64,000 nt of DNA from an uncultured Lachnospiraceae bacterium (lineage in GTDB: Bacteria; Bacillota; Clostridia; Lachnospirales; Lachnospiraceae): positions 1 to 64,000 of the forward strand of contig CAJUHR010000007.1 of the NCBI GenBank assembly GCA_910586255.1, read 5' to 3'. Position numbers and translations under genes: made by a program. The notes beneath the pieces are model-generated. The model had not been told where the DNA came from. It saw only the letters and a list, made by a program, of their open reading frames with translations, and searched no databases. Below are positions 50,488 through 59,395 of the stretch, in pieces; position 1 is the stretch's first letter; the number at the start of each line of letters is the position of its first letter.

Positions 50488-51747
50488 ATGGAATATGAGA
50501 TCCAGCGAAATCATTACCTGGAACAACTGATAAAAAGAAAAAACAACGGCCTGATTAAAATCGTAACCGGTATTAGAAGATGCGGCAAATCCTTTTTACT
50601 TCGCACTCTGTTTAAAAGACATTTGTTGGAAAGCGGTGTGGATGAAAGCCATATTATTGAAATGGCATTTGATTTATTCGATTATATAGATTATCGGGAT
50701 CCAAGAGTATTCTATCCATGGGCAAAGGAACAGCTTAAGGATGAAAAAACGTACTATGTTCTTTTGGATGAAGTGCAGATGTTAGATGAATTTGTAAGTG
50801 TTCTCAATGGTCTGGCTGATAAAAAAAATTGTGACATCTATGTAACCGGAAGCAACGCAAAATTTCTTTCAAGAGATATTGCAACGGAATTTGGGGGCAG
50901 AGGCGATGAAATTCCTATGTATCCTCTCAGCTTTTCCGAGTTTATGACCACATACGGCGGAAACCGATATGATGGCTGGAATGAATATATTACTTACGGG
51001 GGTATTCCCCTTGTGGTTTTAGCAAAAACCCAGGAACAGAAGATGGCAATACTGGAGCATTTATTTAAAGAAACCTACATCCGTGATATTGTTAAACGAA
51101 ACAAGCTCAGAAATATTGAAGAGATGGAAACTCTCCTGGATATACTGTCATCTGCAATAGGCTCATTGACAAATCCCAATAAGCTTCAGAAAACATTCAA
51201 GAGTGTAAACAAATCGAAAATTACTGCTACCACCATCACAAAGTATATTGGGTATTTGGAGGATGCATTCCTGATTGAAGGGGCAAACCGCTATGACATA
51301 AAGGGTAAATTCTATATAGGTACACCGTTAAAGTATTACTTTATGGATATGGGACTTAGAAATTCCCGAATTAATTTCCGGCAAATGGAAGTGACTCATT
51401 CCATGGAAAACGTAATCTATAATGAGCTGAGAATGCGGGGATTTCGTGTGGATGTGGGAAATCTCACCATTGTAGAAAACAGCAAGGATAAAAAGGCGGT
51501 AAAAAAGCAGTTAGAGGTTGATTTTATTTGTAATAAAAGTTCCAAAAAATATTACATCCAATCGTCCTATATGATTGACTCGGCGGAAAAGATGACGCAG
51601 GAAATCAGACCACTCATAAAAATAGGCGATTCCTTTAAAAAAATCATAATCACGTCCCATACGCCAAAACCCTTTTACACCGATGAGGGCCTGCTGGTAA
51701 TGAATGTATACGACTTTTTACTGAATCCGGATTCGTTGGAATTGTAG
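50488..51747 (+). CDS. AAA ATPase with DUF4143 domain
   Basis: About 420 residues from the ATG at 50488 (AGGAG 8 nt upstream; the open frame extends to 50332 without a site). GIRRCGKSFLL is Walker A and YVLLDEVQML Walker B. SNAKFLSRDIATEFGGR is the next conserved block, and a DUF4143 region with a nuclease-like C-terminus (EVDFICNKS) follows. Family function is unknown. The gene is AT-richer than its neighbours and probably acquired separately from the catabolic genes. Confidence 0.92.
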   Translation: MEYEIQRNHYLEQLIKRKNNGLIKIVTGIRRCGKSFLLRTLFKRHLLESGVDESHIIEMAFDLFDYIDYRDPRVFYPWAKEQLKDEKTYYVLLDEVQMLDEFVSVLNGLADKKNCDIYVTGSNAKFLSRDIATEFGGRGDEIPMYPLSFSEFMTTYGGNRYDGWNEYITYGGIPLVVLAKTQEQKMAILEHLFKETYIRDIVKRNKLRNIEEMETLLDILSSAIGSLTNPNKLQKTFKSVNKSKITATTITKYIGYLEDAFLIEGANRYDIKGKFYIGTPLKYYFMDMGLRNSRINFRQMEVTHSMENVIYNELRMRGFRVDVGNLTIVENSKDKKAVKKQLEVDFICNKSSKKYYIQSSYMIDSAEKMTQEIRPLIKIGDSFKKIIITSHTPKPFYTDEGLLVMNVYDFLLNPDSLEL

Positions 51748-51773
51748 AGGAAAACAGAAGTACCGCCGCTGTG

Positions 51774-51816
51774 GTTACGTTCAGGCTGCTGTTCACAGGA
51801 TACCTGTGAACGTAAC
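51774..51816 (+). promoter_or_regulatory. Two mutually exclusive hairpins
   Basis: GTTACGTTCA (51774-51783) is perfectly complementary to TGAACGTAAC (51807-51816), while GTTCACAGG (51791-51799) is perfectly complementary to CCTGTGAAC (51803-51811). The pairings share bases, so only one can form. It lies 27 nt after the ATPase stop and about 190 nt before the GntR gene. There is no T-run. It may be a dispersed repeat rather than a switch. The remaining stretch to 52007 shows nothing else. Confidence 0.4.
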
Positions 51817-52007
51817 AGCCCCCGCCATTGACACTCCCTCTTTTTATTGTTATACTTCCTTTATGGTGTTTTCTGCTGATAACATATTTACCTGTTTTAT
51901 ATTCCGTCACCAGGCCGTATAGCAGACCGCCCTGATATAAATAATTAACCGTTGACCTTCCGCCTTGGTTTAACCTCTGTCGGAGGGCATGGACAGGAGT
52001 TTCCCTT

Positions 52008-52718
52008 ATGTCATATACAGCTTCCGTTTCCAACAGCAATCTGAATCTTACACAGACCATATACACACAGCTCAGACAGGATATCTACTCGATCCGGCTG
52101 GTTCCGGGGGAAAAGCTCAGCGAGATGAAGCTTGCCTCCCAGTATGGCTGCAGCCGCGTTCCGGTCCGGGATGCACTGCATCGGCTGCGCTTAGAGGGCT
52201 GTATTGATTCAAAGCCCCAGATCGGCAGCTTTATTTCTTACATTGATTATGAAAGTCTGGAGCAGGTGCGATATGTGCGGGAATGTGTGGAGAAACAGGT
52301 TATGCTTGATGCTCTGAGAGAAAATGCCTATGAGGATTCTATTGACGAGCTTCAGTCCCTCCTTGACCAGCAATGGGATGCCTACAAAAAGAAAGAGCTG
52401 CTTCTGGCTCATCAGCTGGATGATTTGTTTCATCTCCTCTTTCTCAAGCTGCCTCACAAGGAGTTTGTCCGGAACTATATGGGCGCCAACAATGTCCATT
52501 ATCAGAGAGCCCGTTTTCTCTCCCTGAAATATGACCCCAGTCCTGAGATGCTGGTAGGGCAGCACCAGGCTATTCTGGATGCGGTGGCTGCTAAGGACGA
52601 GGCGGCTCTGTCCAGGGCCATCCATGTTCATTTAAACAACCTTTACCGGGTAATCAATTCCGCTCCCGAGGAAATCAGAAATTATGTCCGTCATCTGGAA
52701 AAGCCCGTCCGTTTATAA
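52008..52718 (+). CDS. GntR-family regulator (FadR/FCD subfamily), copy 1
   Basis: 236 residues. The N-terminal winged helix (VPGEKLSEMKLASQYGCSRVPVRDALHRLRLEG) is followed by an all-helical FCD effector domain with the usual metal-binding His pattern (HQLDDLFHLLFL, GQHQAILDA, HVHLNNL). AGGAG lies 8 nt before the ATG. FCD regulators commonly sense sugar acids or carboxylates. It is a good candidate to control one of the nearby TRAP operons. Confidence 0.92.
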   Translation: MSYTASVSNSNLNLTQTIYTQLRQDIYSIRLVPGEKLSEMKLASQYGCSRVPVRDALHRLRLEGCIDSKPQIGSFISYIDYESLEQVRYVRECVEKQVMLDALRENAYEDSIDELQSLLDQQWDAYKKKELLLAHQLDDLFHLLFLKLPHKEFVRNYMGANNVHYQRARFLSLKYDPSPEMLVGQHQAILDAVAAKDEAALSRAIHVHLNNLYRVINSAPEEIRNYVRHLEKPVRL

Positions 52719-52734
52719 AAAACGGATGGGCTTT
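52700..52734 (+). terminator. Terminator of the GntR copy 1 gene
   Basis: AAAGCCCGTCCGTTT (52700-52714) pairs with AAACGGATGGGCTTT (52720-52734). The stop codon lies in the loop, so the last codons form one arm. Confidence 0.8.
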
Positions 52735-52776
52735 CTAACAGTTCAAGGGTTATCTGAGCTGTTACCGGGCTTTTTT

Positions 52777-53454
52777 CTACAGCTCCTGCAGATACCGGTT
52801 CTGGTTGTACAAAAGATGATAGCTCATGGCCTGCTCAGCCTCCAGGGGCTTTCTGTCGCGAATGGCAATGAAAATATTTCTGTGAGAGACCATGGTTTGC
52901 TGATATTCCTGATTCTTCACTCCGGAGGAAAACTCCGCGATCCCCTTTGTGATTACCGGAATCAGCTCCGCAATCACCTTATTGTGGGTGCAGTTTGCAA
53001 TACATGTGTGAAATTCCCCGTCCTCCAGGGAGAAATTGCTCCGCTCCGTCATAGCCTGCTCCACCCTTTTAAGTGCATTTTCCAGAAAAAACAGCTCCTC
53101 CTCCGTCCGGTTCTGAGCCGCGATTGCGGCAATCTGTGGTTCGATGATCACCCTGGCCTGAAGCAGATCCTCAATCAGCTTTTTCCTGTCATCCACCATG
53201 AAAAATCCCAGCGGATCGTCCGAAATCCCGTTTTTTTCCGACACGAAGGAACCGGCCCCCTGGCGTATCACCACAATATTCCTGGAAAGCAAAAGTCTTA
53301 AGGCCTCCCGCACCGTATTTCTCCCCACGCCCAAAAGCTTAGAAAGCTCCATCTCCGTAGGAAGCTTATCCCCGGCTGTCAGATTGTGGTCCTTGATATA
53401 TTGCAGAATACCCTCCGATGATTTTTCCACTCGCGTATGTCCCGTAGTTTTCAT
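52777..53454 (-). CDS. GntR-family regulator (FadR subfamily), copy 2
   Basis: 225 residues from the ATG at 53454, one base after the stop codon of the PL22 gene, whose last codons supply the GGGGG ribosome binding site. HTRVEKSSEGILQYI and LPTEMELSKLLGVGRNTVREALRLL form the winged helix; the rest is an FCD domain. Co-transcription with the oligogalacturonate lyase suggests it senses pectin-derived acids. Confidence 0.92.
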   Translation of the reverse strand: MKTTGHTRVEKSSEGILQYIKDHNLTAGDKLPTEMELSKLLGVGRNTVREALRLLLSRNIVVIRQGAGSFVSEKNGISDDPLGFFMVDDRKKLIEDLLQARVIIEPQIAAIAAQNRTEEELFFLENALKRVEQAMTERSNFSLEDGEFHTCIANCTHNKVIAELIPVITKGIAEFSSGVKNQEYQQTMVSHRNIFIAIRDRKPLEAEQAMSYHLLYNQNRYLQEL

Positions 53455-53455
53455 C

Positions 53456-54745
53456 TCATCCCCCTGATTGCTGCGGTGTTCTGGCAGAAACACTGTAAAC
53501 ATTCACCGTTTTCCCACTGCGGCTGTTATAAAAAATCCTGTCTCCCCTGTGACTGTATATGGGATGGGGATGGGCATCTTGCCCCAGCCAGTCACTTTCA
53601 TGCCGGCACAGAGGGATCCATGTCAGCCTCCCCTGCTCCCAGTCCGGAATCACCTTACAGATATACTCCCCGTCTTTCTTGTGGGGATCCGGCCCGTTGT
53701 CTGTGCTGTTTTCTCTGACCTTCTTTATCTCCTGAGGATATTTGAAATACCCGTCACACACAAGGTTTCCTTCATGGTCCATGGTAAAATGTCCATAGGC
53801 ATTGTAATCCTCAGGCAGAGCAATCTCCTGATATCTTCCCGATGCAGGCTCATACCGGCCCACCATGGCCGGCCCGTCCTTGTATCCGCCATGATAGATA
53901 ATAAACCGCCCGTCATCGCTCCACATCTCATGGCACACCCAGTCTTCCCGTCTGCGGGGCCAGACGCCCTTTCCGGTAATTTGGAGATTCTCACTCCGGA
54001 CACGGCAGATCTCATCCCGTTCATGGTCGTAAATCCAGATCCGGCGAATCCCGCAATCGCGGCAGGGCCACTCATGATTGTACATGATTACCTCCGGATT
54101 TAATGGGTGAAACTGCACATGAGTAATCCAGCATCCGGGAATGGTTTTCTCAAAAAGCAGTTCTCCTGTCTCTGTGTCATAGACGCAGAGATAGCTGTTT
54201 AAGCTCTCCTTTTGGATCCGCTCGTCAATATTATAGACCGGCCTTTTGTCCAGTCCGCTCCCTTCTGTCTCCGGATCAAAATCCAGGCATCTGCCGTCTG
54301 TCATGGGGACACACAGCCTTTTCCCGTCACTGCTCACATGAGTAAAGGCTGTCATTCGTCCGTCCGGCACACTGCTTAGAACCCGGATATCCCCGTCCAG
54401 GCCCGCCGCGCATATCTTGTCATCCTGAATATAATAAATCACGTTCTTTCTGTCGTCCAGGCAGACACTGGCTTTTCCCAGACCCTGGTTAAAGGCGCCG
54501 TCAAAATACACATAGCTTTTCAAAACACCTTTCCCATTGTCCGTCAAAATCCGCTCTTCCCCGGTAAAAAGATCCTTCGCCATCACATTGGGAGAGCCGC
54601 CCCGGTCCGTAATCATATAGAGCCTGCGGTCATCTCTGCTCAATGAGGAACATGTAAAATAGAGAAGCTGTGTGTTGTAAATCTCTCTGTCTCCCCATCC
54701 CCCAACCAGCATATAGCCGTTTAAGCTGCCCTGCTCCTGCCCCAC
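53456..54745 (-). CDS. ogl: Oligogalacturonate lyase (polysaccharide lyase family 22)
   Basis: 429 residues from a GTG at 54745 with AAGGAG 7 nt upstream. It is a seven-bladed beta-propeller enzyme: repeated blade motifs, plus the metal-site blocks THVQFHPLNPEVIMYNHEWP, CHEMWSDDGRFIIYHGG and HPHPIYSHRGDRIFYNS with the conserved histidines. It has no signal peptide, so it acts in the cytoplasm, cutting short oligogalacturonides to 5-keto-4-deoxyuronate. That product leads to 2-keto-3-deoxygluconate and, after phosphorylation, to a KDPG aldolase such as the one at 21546. No pectate lyase, KduI or KdgK gene is in the window. Confidence 0.88.
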   Translation of the reverse strand: MGQEQGSLNGYMLVGGWGDREIYNTQLLYFTCSSLSRDDRRLYMITDRGGSPNVMAKDLFTGEERILTDNGKGVLKSYVYFDGAFNQGLGKASVCLDDRKNVIYYIQDDKICAAGLDGDIRVLSSVPDGRMTAFTHVSSDGKRLCVPMTDGRCLDFDPETEGSGLDKRPVYNIDERIQKESLNSYLCVYDTETGELLFEKTIPGCWITHVQFHPLNPEVIMYNHEWPCRDCGIRRIWIYDHERDEICRVRSENLQITGKGVWPRRREDWVCHEMWSDDGRFIIYHGGYKDGPAMVGRYEPASGRYQEIALPEDYNAYGHFTMDHEGNLVCDGYFKYPQEIKKVRENSTDNGPDPHKKDGEYICKVIPDWEQGRLTWIPLCRHESDWLGQDAHPHPIYSHRGDRIFYNSRSGKTVNVYSVSARTPQQSGG

Positions 54746-54814
54746 GTTCCTGCTCCTTTCCCATACATTTCTCCGTTATTTTTCCCTTATGACATTCCCG
54801 GCATTTTGGAGCCT

Positions 54815-56017
54815 TTACCGAAAGGAAGAATACAGCTTTCCAGGCTCCAGCTTGTATCCCTTTGCCGCTGCCATCTCGCTGACTGTCACCAGCTGATAGC
54901 CCCGGCGCGCCAGCTCCGGAATAATCTCCATGGACGCGTCTGCCGTTGCCCCATAGAGCTCATGCATCAGCACAATGTCTCCGTCCTTTACCTTTCCCAG
55001 CACCGCGTTTACAGTCTGGCTGGCATTCCTGGTTTTCCAGTCCAGCGTGTCGATGTTCCACTGAATCATGGGCATATGGGTGTTGGCCAGAACCGTGCTG
55101 TTATATCCTCCCCCAGGCAGACGCATGATCGTGGGGCGCACCCCGGTCACGCTTTCAATCACATCATTGCACCGGTTCACCTGGGCCTGAATCTCCGCCG
55201 CTCCCTGTTTTTGCAGATACTTGTGATTCATGCTGTGGTTGGCCACCTCATGTCCCTCCGCCACCATGCGACAAACCTCCGCCTGGTGAGAGGGCACCCG
55301 CTCTCCCACCATAAAAAAGGTTGCCTTTCCTCCATACTGGGCCAGACAATCCATAATTCGGTTTCCCACAGAGGACTGTGGGCCATCGTCATAGGTCAGG
55401 GCCACCATGGGTCTTGACGGATCAATGACTCTGCCGGAAGCCAGCCGGGCCGCTTCCTCTGCCTGACGCCGCGCCTCCTCCTCTGCCGCAAGGCGGGCCG
55501 CTTCCTCCGCCTGACGGGCTGCCTCCTCTTCTGCCGCCAGACGAGCCGCCTCCTGCTCCGCCGCCAGTCGAGCCGCCTCCTCTGCCTGACGGGCCGCTTC
55601 CTCTTCCGCCGCCCGGCGGGCTTCCTCACTCATCCACACGCTTCCCTGGCCTGCCACAAGAACCTGCGTCTCCTGCCCCTGGGACGCTTGTCCTGTCTCC
55701 TCTGCCTGAGACGGCTCTTTCGGCCCGGCTATCAGCTCCCCGGATCCGGCTGCCGGTTCCCCAGGCTCACTCACCGGCTCTCCCGGCGCCTGCTCCGGCA
55801 TCAAAAGCGGCTCCCCCGCCTCTCCAGGCTCTGCCACCGACTCTCCTGCCGTCTGGCCCTGCTCTTCTTCCCCTGCCCCGGGCGCCACTCCCGGGCCTGT
55901 CTGCTGTCTGACACCCCCGGCAACCACAACGCTCTCTGCCCATGCCGCCGAAGCCGGACTGACTGCCAGACATAAGGCCACCATTACCGGTATCACTAAT
56001 TTTTTACTTTTTCTCAT
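54815..56017 (-). CDS. Secreted polysaccharide deacetylase (NodB domain)
   Basis: 400 residues from the ATG at 56017 (GGGAGAG upstream). Signal peptide ending near SAAWAE; a Pro/Glu/Gly-rich linker; about 60 residues of Ala/Glu/Arg heptad-like repeats (EEAARQAEEAARLAAE) predicting a long coiled coil; then a NodB domain. Metal and catalytic residues are visible: Asp210-Asp211 in TYDDGP, and His261 and His265 in HEVANHSMNH. It would remove N-acetyl groups from peptidoglycan or another surface glycan. The linker style resembles that of the L,D-transpeptidase. Confidence 0.94.
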   Translation of the reverse strand: MRKSKKLVIPVMVALCLAVSPASAAWAESVVVAGGVRQQTGPGVAPGAGEEEQGQTAGESVAEPGEAGEPLLMPEQAPGEPVSEPGEPAAGSGELIAGPKEPSQAEETGQASQGQETQVLVAGQGSVWMSEEARRAAEEEAARQAEEAARLAAEQEAARLAAEEEAARQAEEAARLAAEEEARRQAEEAARLASGRVIDPSRPMVALTYDDGPQSSVGNRIMDCLAQYGGKATFFMVGERVPSHQAEVCRMVAEGHEVANHSMNHKYLQKQGAAEIQAQVNRCNDVIESVTGVRPTIMRLPGGGYNSTVLANTHMPMIQWNIDTLDWKTRNASQTVNAVLGKVKDGDIVLMHELYGATADASMEIIPELARRGYQLVTVSEMAAAKGYKLEPGKLYSSFR

Positions 56018-56135
56018 ATCAACTCTCCCTTTCCACAAACTTCCATTCCTATTATACAACCACTTCCCTTTTTTGTCATTTCACAATTTCACACAAAAAT
56101 GAGCGTTTTGTTCTTGTTTTTGGCGTTTGGAAATC

Positions 56136-56164
56136 TACACAAAAGAAATCCAATCACATATAAT
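56136..56164 (+). promoter_or_regulatory. Promoter of the sialic-acid ABC operon
   Basis: -10 TATAAT (56159-56164) is perfect; 17 nt upstream lies TACACA (56136-56141), a weak -35. A weak -35 suits an activator such as the AraC protein encoded at 60700. Confidence 0.55.
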
Positions 56165-56208
56165 AAACATCAGCAAAACCGACAAAAAACTAATAGGAGG
56201 GTAAACAA

Positions 56209-57579
56209 ATGAAACGATTTTTTTCCATGTCTCTTGCCGCTCTGCTGCTTTCCACCTGTCTTACAGGCTGCGGCGGCAGCGAAGCAGACAGTCCTGCCGG
56301 TGGCAGCGAAGCCTCACAGCAATCCGGCCAGTCAGACAACGGCGGTGCCTTAAAGGGTGAAATCACCTTCTGGCATTGCTTTACCCAGGGCGTCCGAATG
56401 GAAGCTGTCCAGGCGGCTGCTGATTCGTTTATGAAAGACAATCCCGATGTTACAATCAACATTGAAACCATGTCCTGGGGAGATTTTAATACCAAGTGGA
56501 AGGCCGGCATCACCACCGGTGATCTGCCTGATATGTCCATTGCACAGAATACCGGCGAGGTGGCCGAGATGCTCAATGCCGACATGCTTGCACCGATTGA
56601 AAATGTGGTGAGTGCCGTAGGCGCCGAACGTTTTTCCGAGAACGCGCTGGCGGACATGACCAAGGACGGTACAAAATACGGCGTTCCCTATTACTCTCAT
56701 GCACAGGTTATGTGGTACCGCCAGGATTTGCTGGAGAAGGCAGGCCTTGCCGTTCCAAAGACCTGGGATGAGTTCCGTGATGCCGCGGCTGCGCTGACCA
56801 AGGATGGTGTTTACGGCGCCGGTGTTTCCATGAGCCCCAATGATCTGCTCTGTACCCGCTATTTGAACTACTATGTGCGCTCCGGAGGGGGCAGCCTTCT
56901 CAATGACGATCTGACCGCTAACTTGACAAGCGACCTTGCTCTGGACGGCATCCGATTCTGGGTCGATGTCTACAAAAACTGTTCTCCCGCTGAAACCATC
57001 AACTACACAGTCAATGACCATGCCACCATGTTTTATCAGGGTATCACCGCCTTTGACTTTAACTCTGGCTTCATGATTTCAGGTGTTGCCGGCAACCGCG
57101 AGGATCTTTTGGATTCCATATCCTGCGCTCCGCTGCCAGTGATGAAGGAGGGCGACCCCTACTACAGCGCGGAGGCCACCCATATTCCTCTGGTTATATG
57201 GAAAAATTCCGAGCATCCGGAGATCTGCGAGGCCTTTATTGAGTATCTGTTTAAGGATGACAACTATGTGGAATTTTTAAGCGCGGTTCCGGTAGGTATG
57301 TTGCCCTCTCTGACAGGAATTTCTGAGCTGGAGGCCTACAAAAACAATGAAACTGTTGTCCGCTTTGCAGACGAAGCTTCTGTCATTACCGATGCCGTGG
57401 ACAATGGACGGGCCATTGGCTTTGAGCATGGTCCCAGTGTTCAGGCCGGCCTTCTCACCAGCCAGGGCATTATTGAAAACATGTTTCAGGATATTGTTAC
57501 CAATGGAACCGATATAGCAGAAGCAGCCAAGACTGCAGAAACCCGTTTAAATGAGATCTTCAGCACACAGGCTGAATGA
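56209..57579 (+). CDS. ABC transporter sugar-binding lipoprotein, probably for sialic acid or 2,7-anhydro-sialic acid
   Basis: 456 residues with a signal ending in the lipobox LTGCG, then a Ser/Gly-rich spacer and a family 1 extracellular solute-binding fold (GEITFWHCFTQGVRMEAVQ, NPDVTINIETMSWGDF, YSHAQVMWYRQDLLEKAGL). AGGAGGG lies 7 nt before the ATG. The substrate assignment comes only from the operon and neighbours (NanOx-like enzyme, YhcH, NanA, epimerase), which match the Ruminococcus gnavus nan cluster. Confidence 0.88.
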   Translation: MKRFFSMSLAALLLSTCLTGCGGSEADSPAGGSEASQQSGQSDNGGALKGEITFWHCFTQGVRMEAVQAAADSFMKDNPDVTINIETMSWGDFNTKWKAGITTGDLPDMSIAQNTGEVAEMLNADMLAPIENVVSAVGAERFSENALADMTKDGTKYGVPYYSHAQVMWYRQDLLEKAGLAVPKTWDEFRDAAAALTKDGVYGAGVSMSPNDLLCTRYLNYYVRSGGGSLLNDDLTANLTSDLALDGIRFWVDVYKNCSPAETINYTVNDHATMFYQGITAFDFNSGFMISGVAGNREDLLDSISCAPLPVMKEGDPYYSAEATHIPLVIWKNSEHPEICEAFIEYLFKDDNYVEFLSAVPVGMLPSLTGISELEAYKNNETVVRFADEASVITDAVDNGRAIGFEHGPSVQAGLLTSQGIIENMFQDIVTNGTDIAEAAKTAETRLNEIFSTQAE

Positions 57580-57605
57580 TATAAACAACGAAAAGGGGGA
57601 GCAAA

Positions 57606-58526
57606 ATGAATTTGAACAAGCGACCAAAAGGCAGCTTTGGCGGAATCAACGGCAGCAACATAACACGCTGGTTTTTTGTCCTGCCGGCTATGGCGATTGT
57701 CATATGTCTGCTGGTTTATCCGCTGATGTCCACCCTGGTTTACAGCTTTACCAACAAGACCATGACCAAAACCACATTTAAGATCATAGGTCTGACAAAT
57801 TATATGAATGTATTAAAGGATCCTGCATTCTTTTCTGCCTTTTTACACTCTCTGATCTGGACAGTGGGCAGTGTGCTGGGGCAGGTGATTGTAGGCTTTG
57901 TGGGGGCGTTGAGCTTAAACCGGATTAAAAATAAGACCGTGCAGAATGCGTTTCGCATCTGTGCAATCATCCCCTGGGCCTTCCCCGCCATTGCAACGGC
58001 AATGGTTTGGAAATGGATGCTGAATGGTATCTATGGCTTTGTTCCCACATCCCTGATGAATTTAGGCTTTACAAATGAGATGCTGCAGTTTCTCAGCAAC
58101 AGTCAGCTGGTTATGCCAACCCTGATGTTCATCAATGTATGGTTCGGCGCGCCAATGATTCTGGTCAATGTTTTTGCCGCATTGCAGACAATCCCCCAGG
58201 ATCAGTATGAGGCGGCACAGATCGATGGAGCCAGCAGCCGTCAGTCCTTTCTCTATATCACGGCTCCTCATATCCGGACCGTGGTAGGCCTTCTGGTGGT
58301 TCTGCGTACCGTATGGGTGTTTAACAACTTTGATATGATTTACATGATCACCGCCGGCGGCCCCGCGGGAGCAAGCTCTACCATGCCACTCTATATTTAC
58401 GATACCGGCTGGACAGGCATGATGGTCGGCAAGGCATCGGCAGCATCCATGTTGCTTTTGATGTTTTTGATTCTGTTATGCGTCCTGTACTTCCTGGTAA
58501 TCGGCCGTTGGGAAAAGGAGGATTAA
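57606..58526 (+). CDS. ABC sugar transporter permease 1
   Basis: 306 residues, six spans, MalF-like. The ATPase-contact EAA loop is visible as YEAAQIDGASSRQSFLYITAPHI. It is followed directly by permease 2. No ATPase gene is in the operon, which is normal for Firmicutes that share one MsmK-type ATPase among importers. Confidence 0.93.
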   Translation: MNLNKRPKGSFGGINGSNITRWFFVLPAMAIVICLLVYPLMSTLVYSFTNKTMTKTTFKIIGLTNYMNVLKDPAFFSAFLHSLIWTVGSVLGQVIVGFVGALSLNRIKNKTVQNAFRICAIIPWAFPAIATAMVWKWMLNGIYGFVPTSLMNLGFTNEMLQFLSNSQLVMPTLMFINVWFGAPMILVNVFAALQTIPQDQYEAAQIDGASSRQSFLYITAPHIRTVVGLLVVLRTVWVFNNFDMIYMITAGGPAGASSTMPLYIYDTGWTGMMVGKASAASMLLLMFLILLCVLYFLVIGRWEKED

Positions 58527-58527
58527 T

Positions 58528-59361
58528 GTGAAGAGAAAAAAGTTTTCACCAGGCGGGTGCTTTGCCTATGTCTATTTAACCATTCTGTCAGTTGTTTGTG
58601 TATTTCCCCTTTTATGGCTTTTAGTTTCAGCCTTTAAATCCTCCGGGGAAATGCTGGCCAATCCCACTGCCTTCTTCCCCCGGGAATGGACGCTGGAAAA
58701 TTTTAAGACGGTGCTGTTTACACTGAATTTTACTGTCAACATCAAAAACAGCCTGATCGTGGCTCTGATTACCACTGTGATTGCGACTACGGTCTCAGCG
58801 CTGGCAGCCTACGGTATTATCCGTTTCTTCCCAAAACTGGGAAATATTATGACAAAGCTTTTGATAACGACCTATATGTTTCCTTCGATTATGCTCGTTA
58901 TCCCTTACGCGGTGGTTATGCGAACCATTCATCTGACCAACAGCCGTGTGGGCCTTGTACTGGTTTATATGTCCTTTAGCGTGCCCTATGCGGTCTGGAT
59001 GCTGGTAGGCTTCTTTAAGACAGTCCCGATTGCCATTGAGGAATCCGGGCGCATCGATGGCGCCAATCGATTCCAGGTATTTACAAGACTGGTGCTTCCT
59101 CTGGTTCGGCCAGGCCTGGTATCCACAGCCATCTATGTATTTATCAATGCCTGGAATGAATTTTTATATGCCCTGCTGCTGGTCAGCAGCTCCTCCAAGC
59201 AGACCCTTTCGGTTGCGGTAAAAACCTTAGAGGGCGCGGACATTCTCAACTGGGGCTCCATGATGGCCGCAAGCGCAATTGTCGTCCTTCCATCTATTAT
59301 CTTTTTCTGCCTGATTCAGAATAAGATTGCCGGCGGACTGGCTGACGGAGCCGTGAAGTAA
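58528..59361 (+). CDS. ABC sugar transporter permease 2
   Basis: 277 residues, six spans, MalG-like, with the EAA loop IEESGRIDGANRFQVFTRLVLP. It starts with GTG at 58528, one base after the previous stop, with AAGGAGG 6 nt upstream. No ATG start is available there. Confidence 0.93.
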   Translation: MKRKKFSPGGCFAYVYLTILSVVCVFPLLWLLVSAFKSSGEMLANPTAFFPREWTLENFKTVLFTLNFTVNIKNSLIVALITTVIATTVSALAAYGIIRFFPKLGNIMTKLLITTYMFPSIMLVIPYAVVMRTIHLTNSRVGLVLVYMSFSVPYAVWMLVGFFKTVPIAIEESGRIDGANRFQVFTRLVLPLVRPGLVSTAIYVFINAWNEFLYALLLVSSSSKQTLSVAVKTLEGADILNWGSMMAASAIVVLPSIIFFCLIQNKIAGGLADGAVK

Positions 59362-59395
59362 ATTTTTGATAATTATAAAAAAAGGAGAAAAAAAC

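Noticed and set aside
50488..51747. AAA/DUF4143 ATPase as part of an anti-phage defence system
   Set aside because: It stands alone without a toxin, nuclease or other defence gene beside it, and the family is common as single genes of unknown role.
51650..52066. Minus-strand 138-codon frame between the ATPase and GntR genes
   Set aside because: It overlaps the ends of both genes and the hairpin pair, and its composition is not protein-like.
55440..55630. Repetitive DNA that could be taken for a CRISPR-like or satellite array
   Set aside because: It is the coding sequence of the Ala/Glu/Arg coiled-coil linker of the polysaccharide deacetylase; spacing is irregular and there are no spacers.
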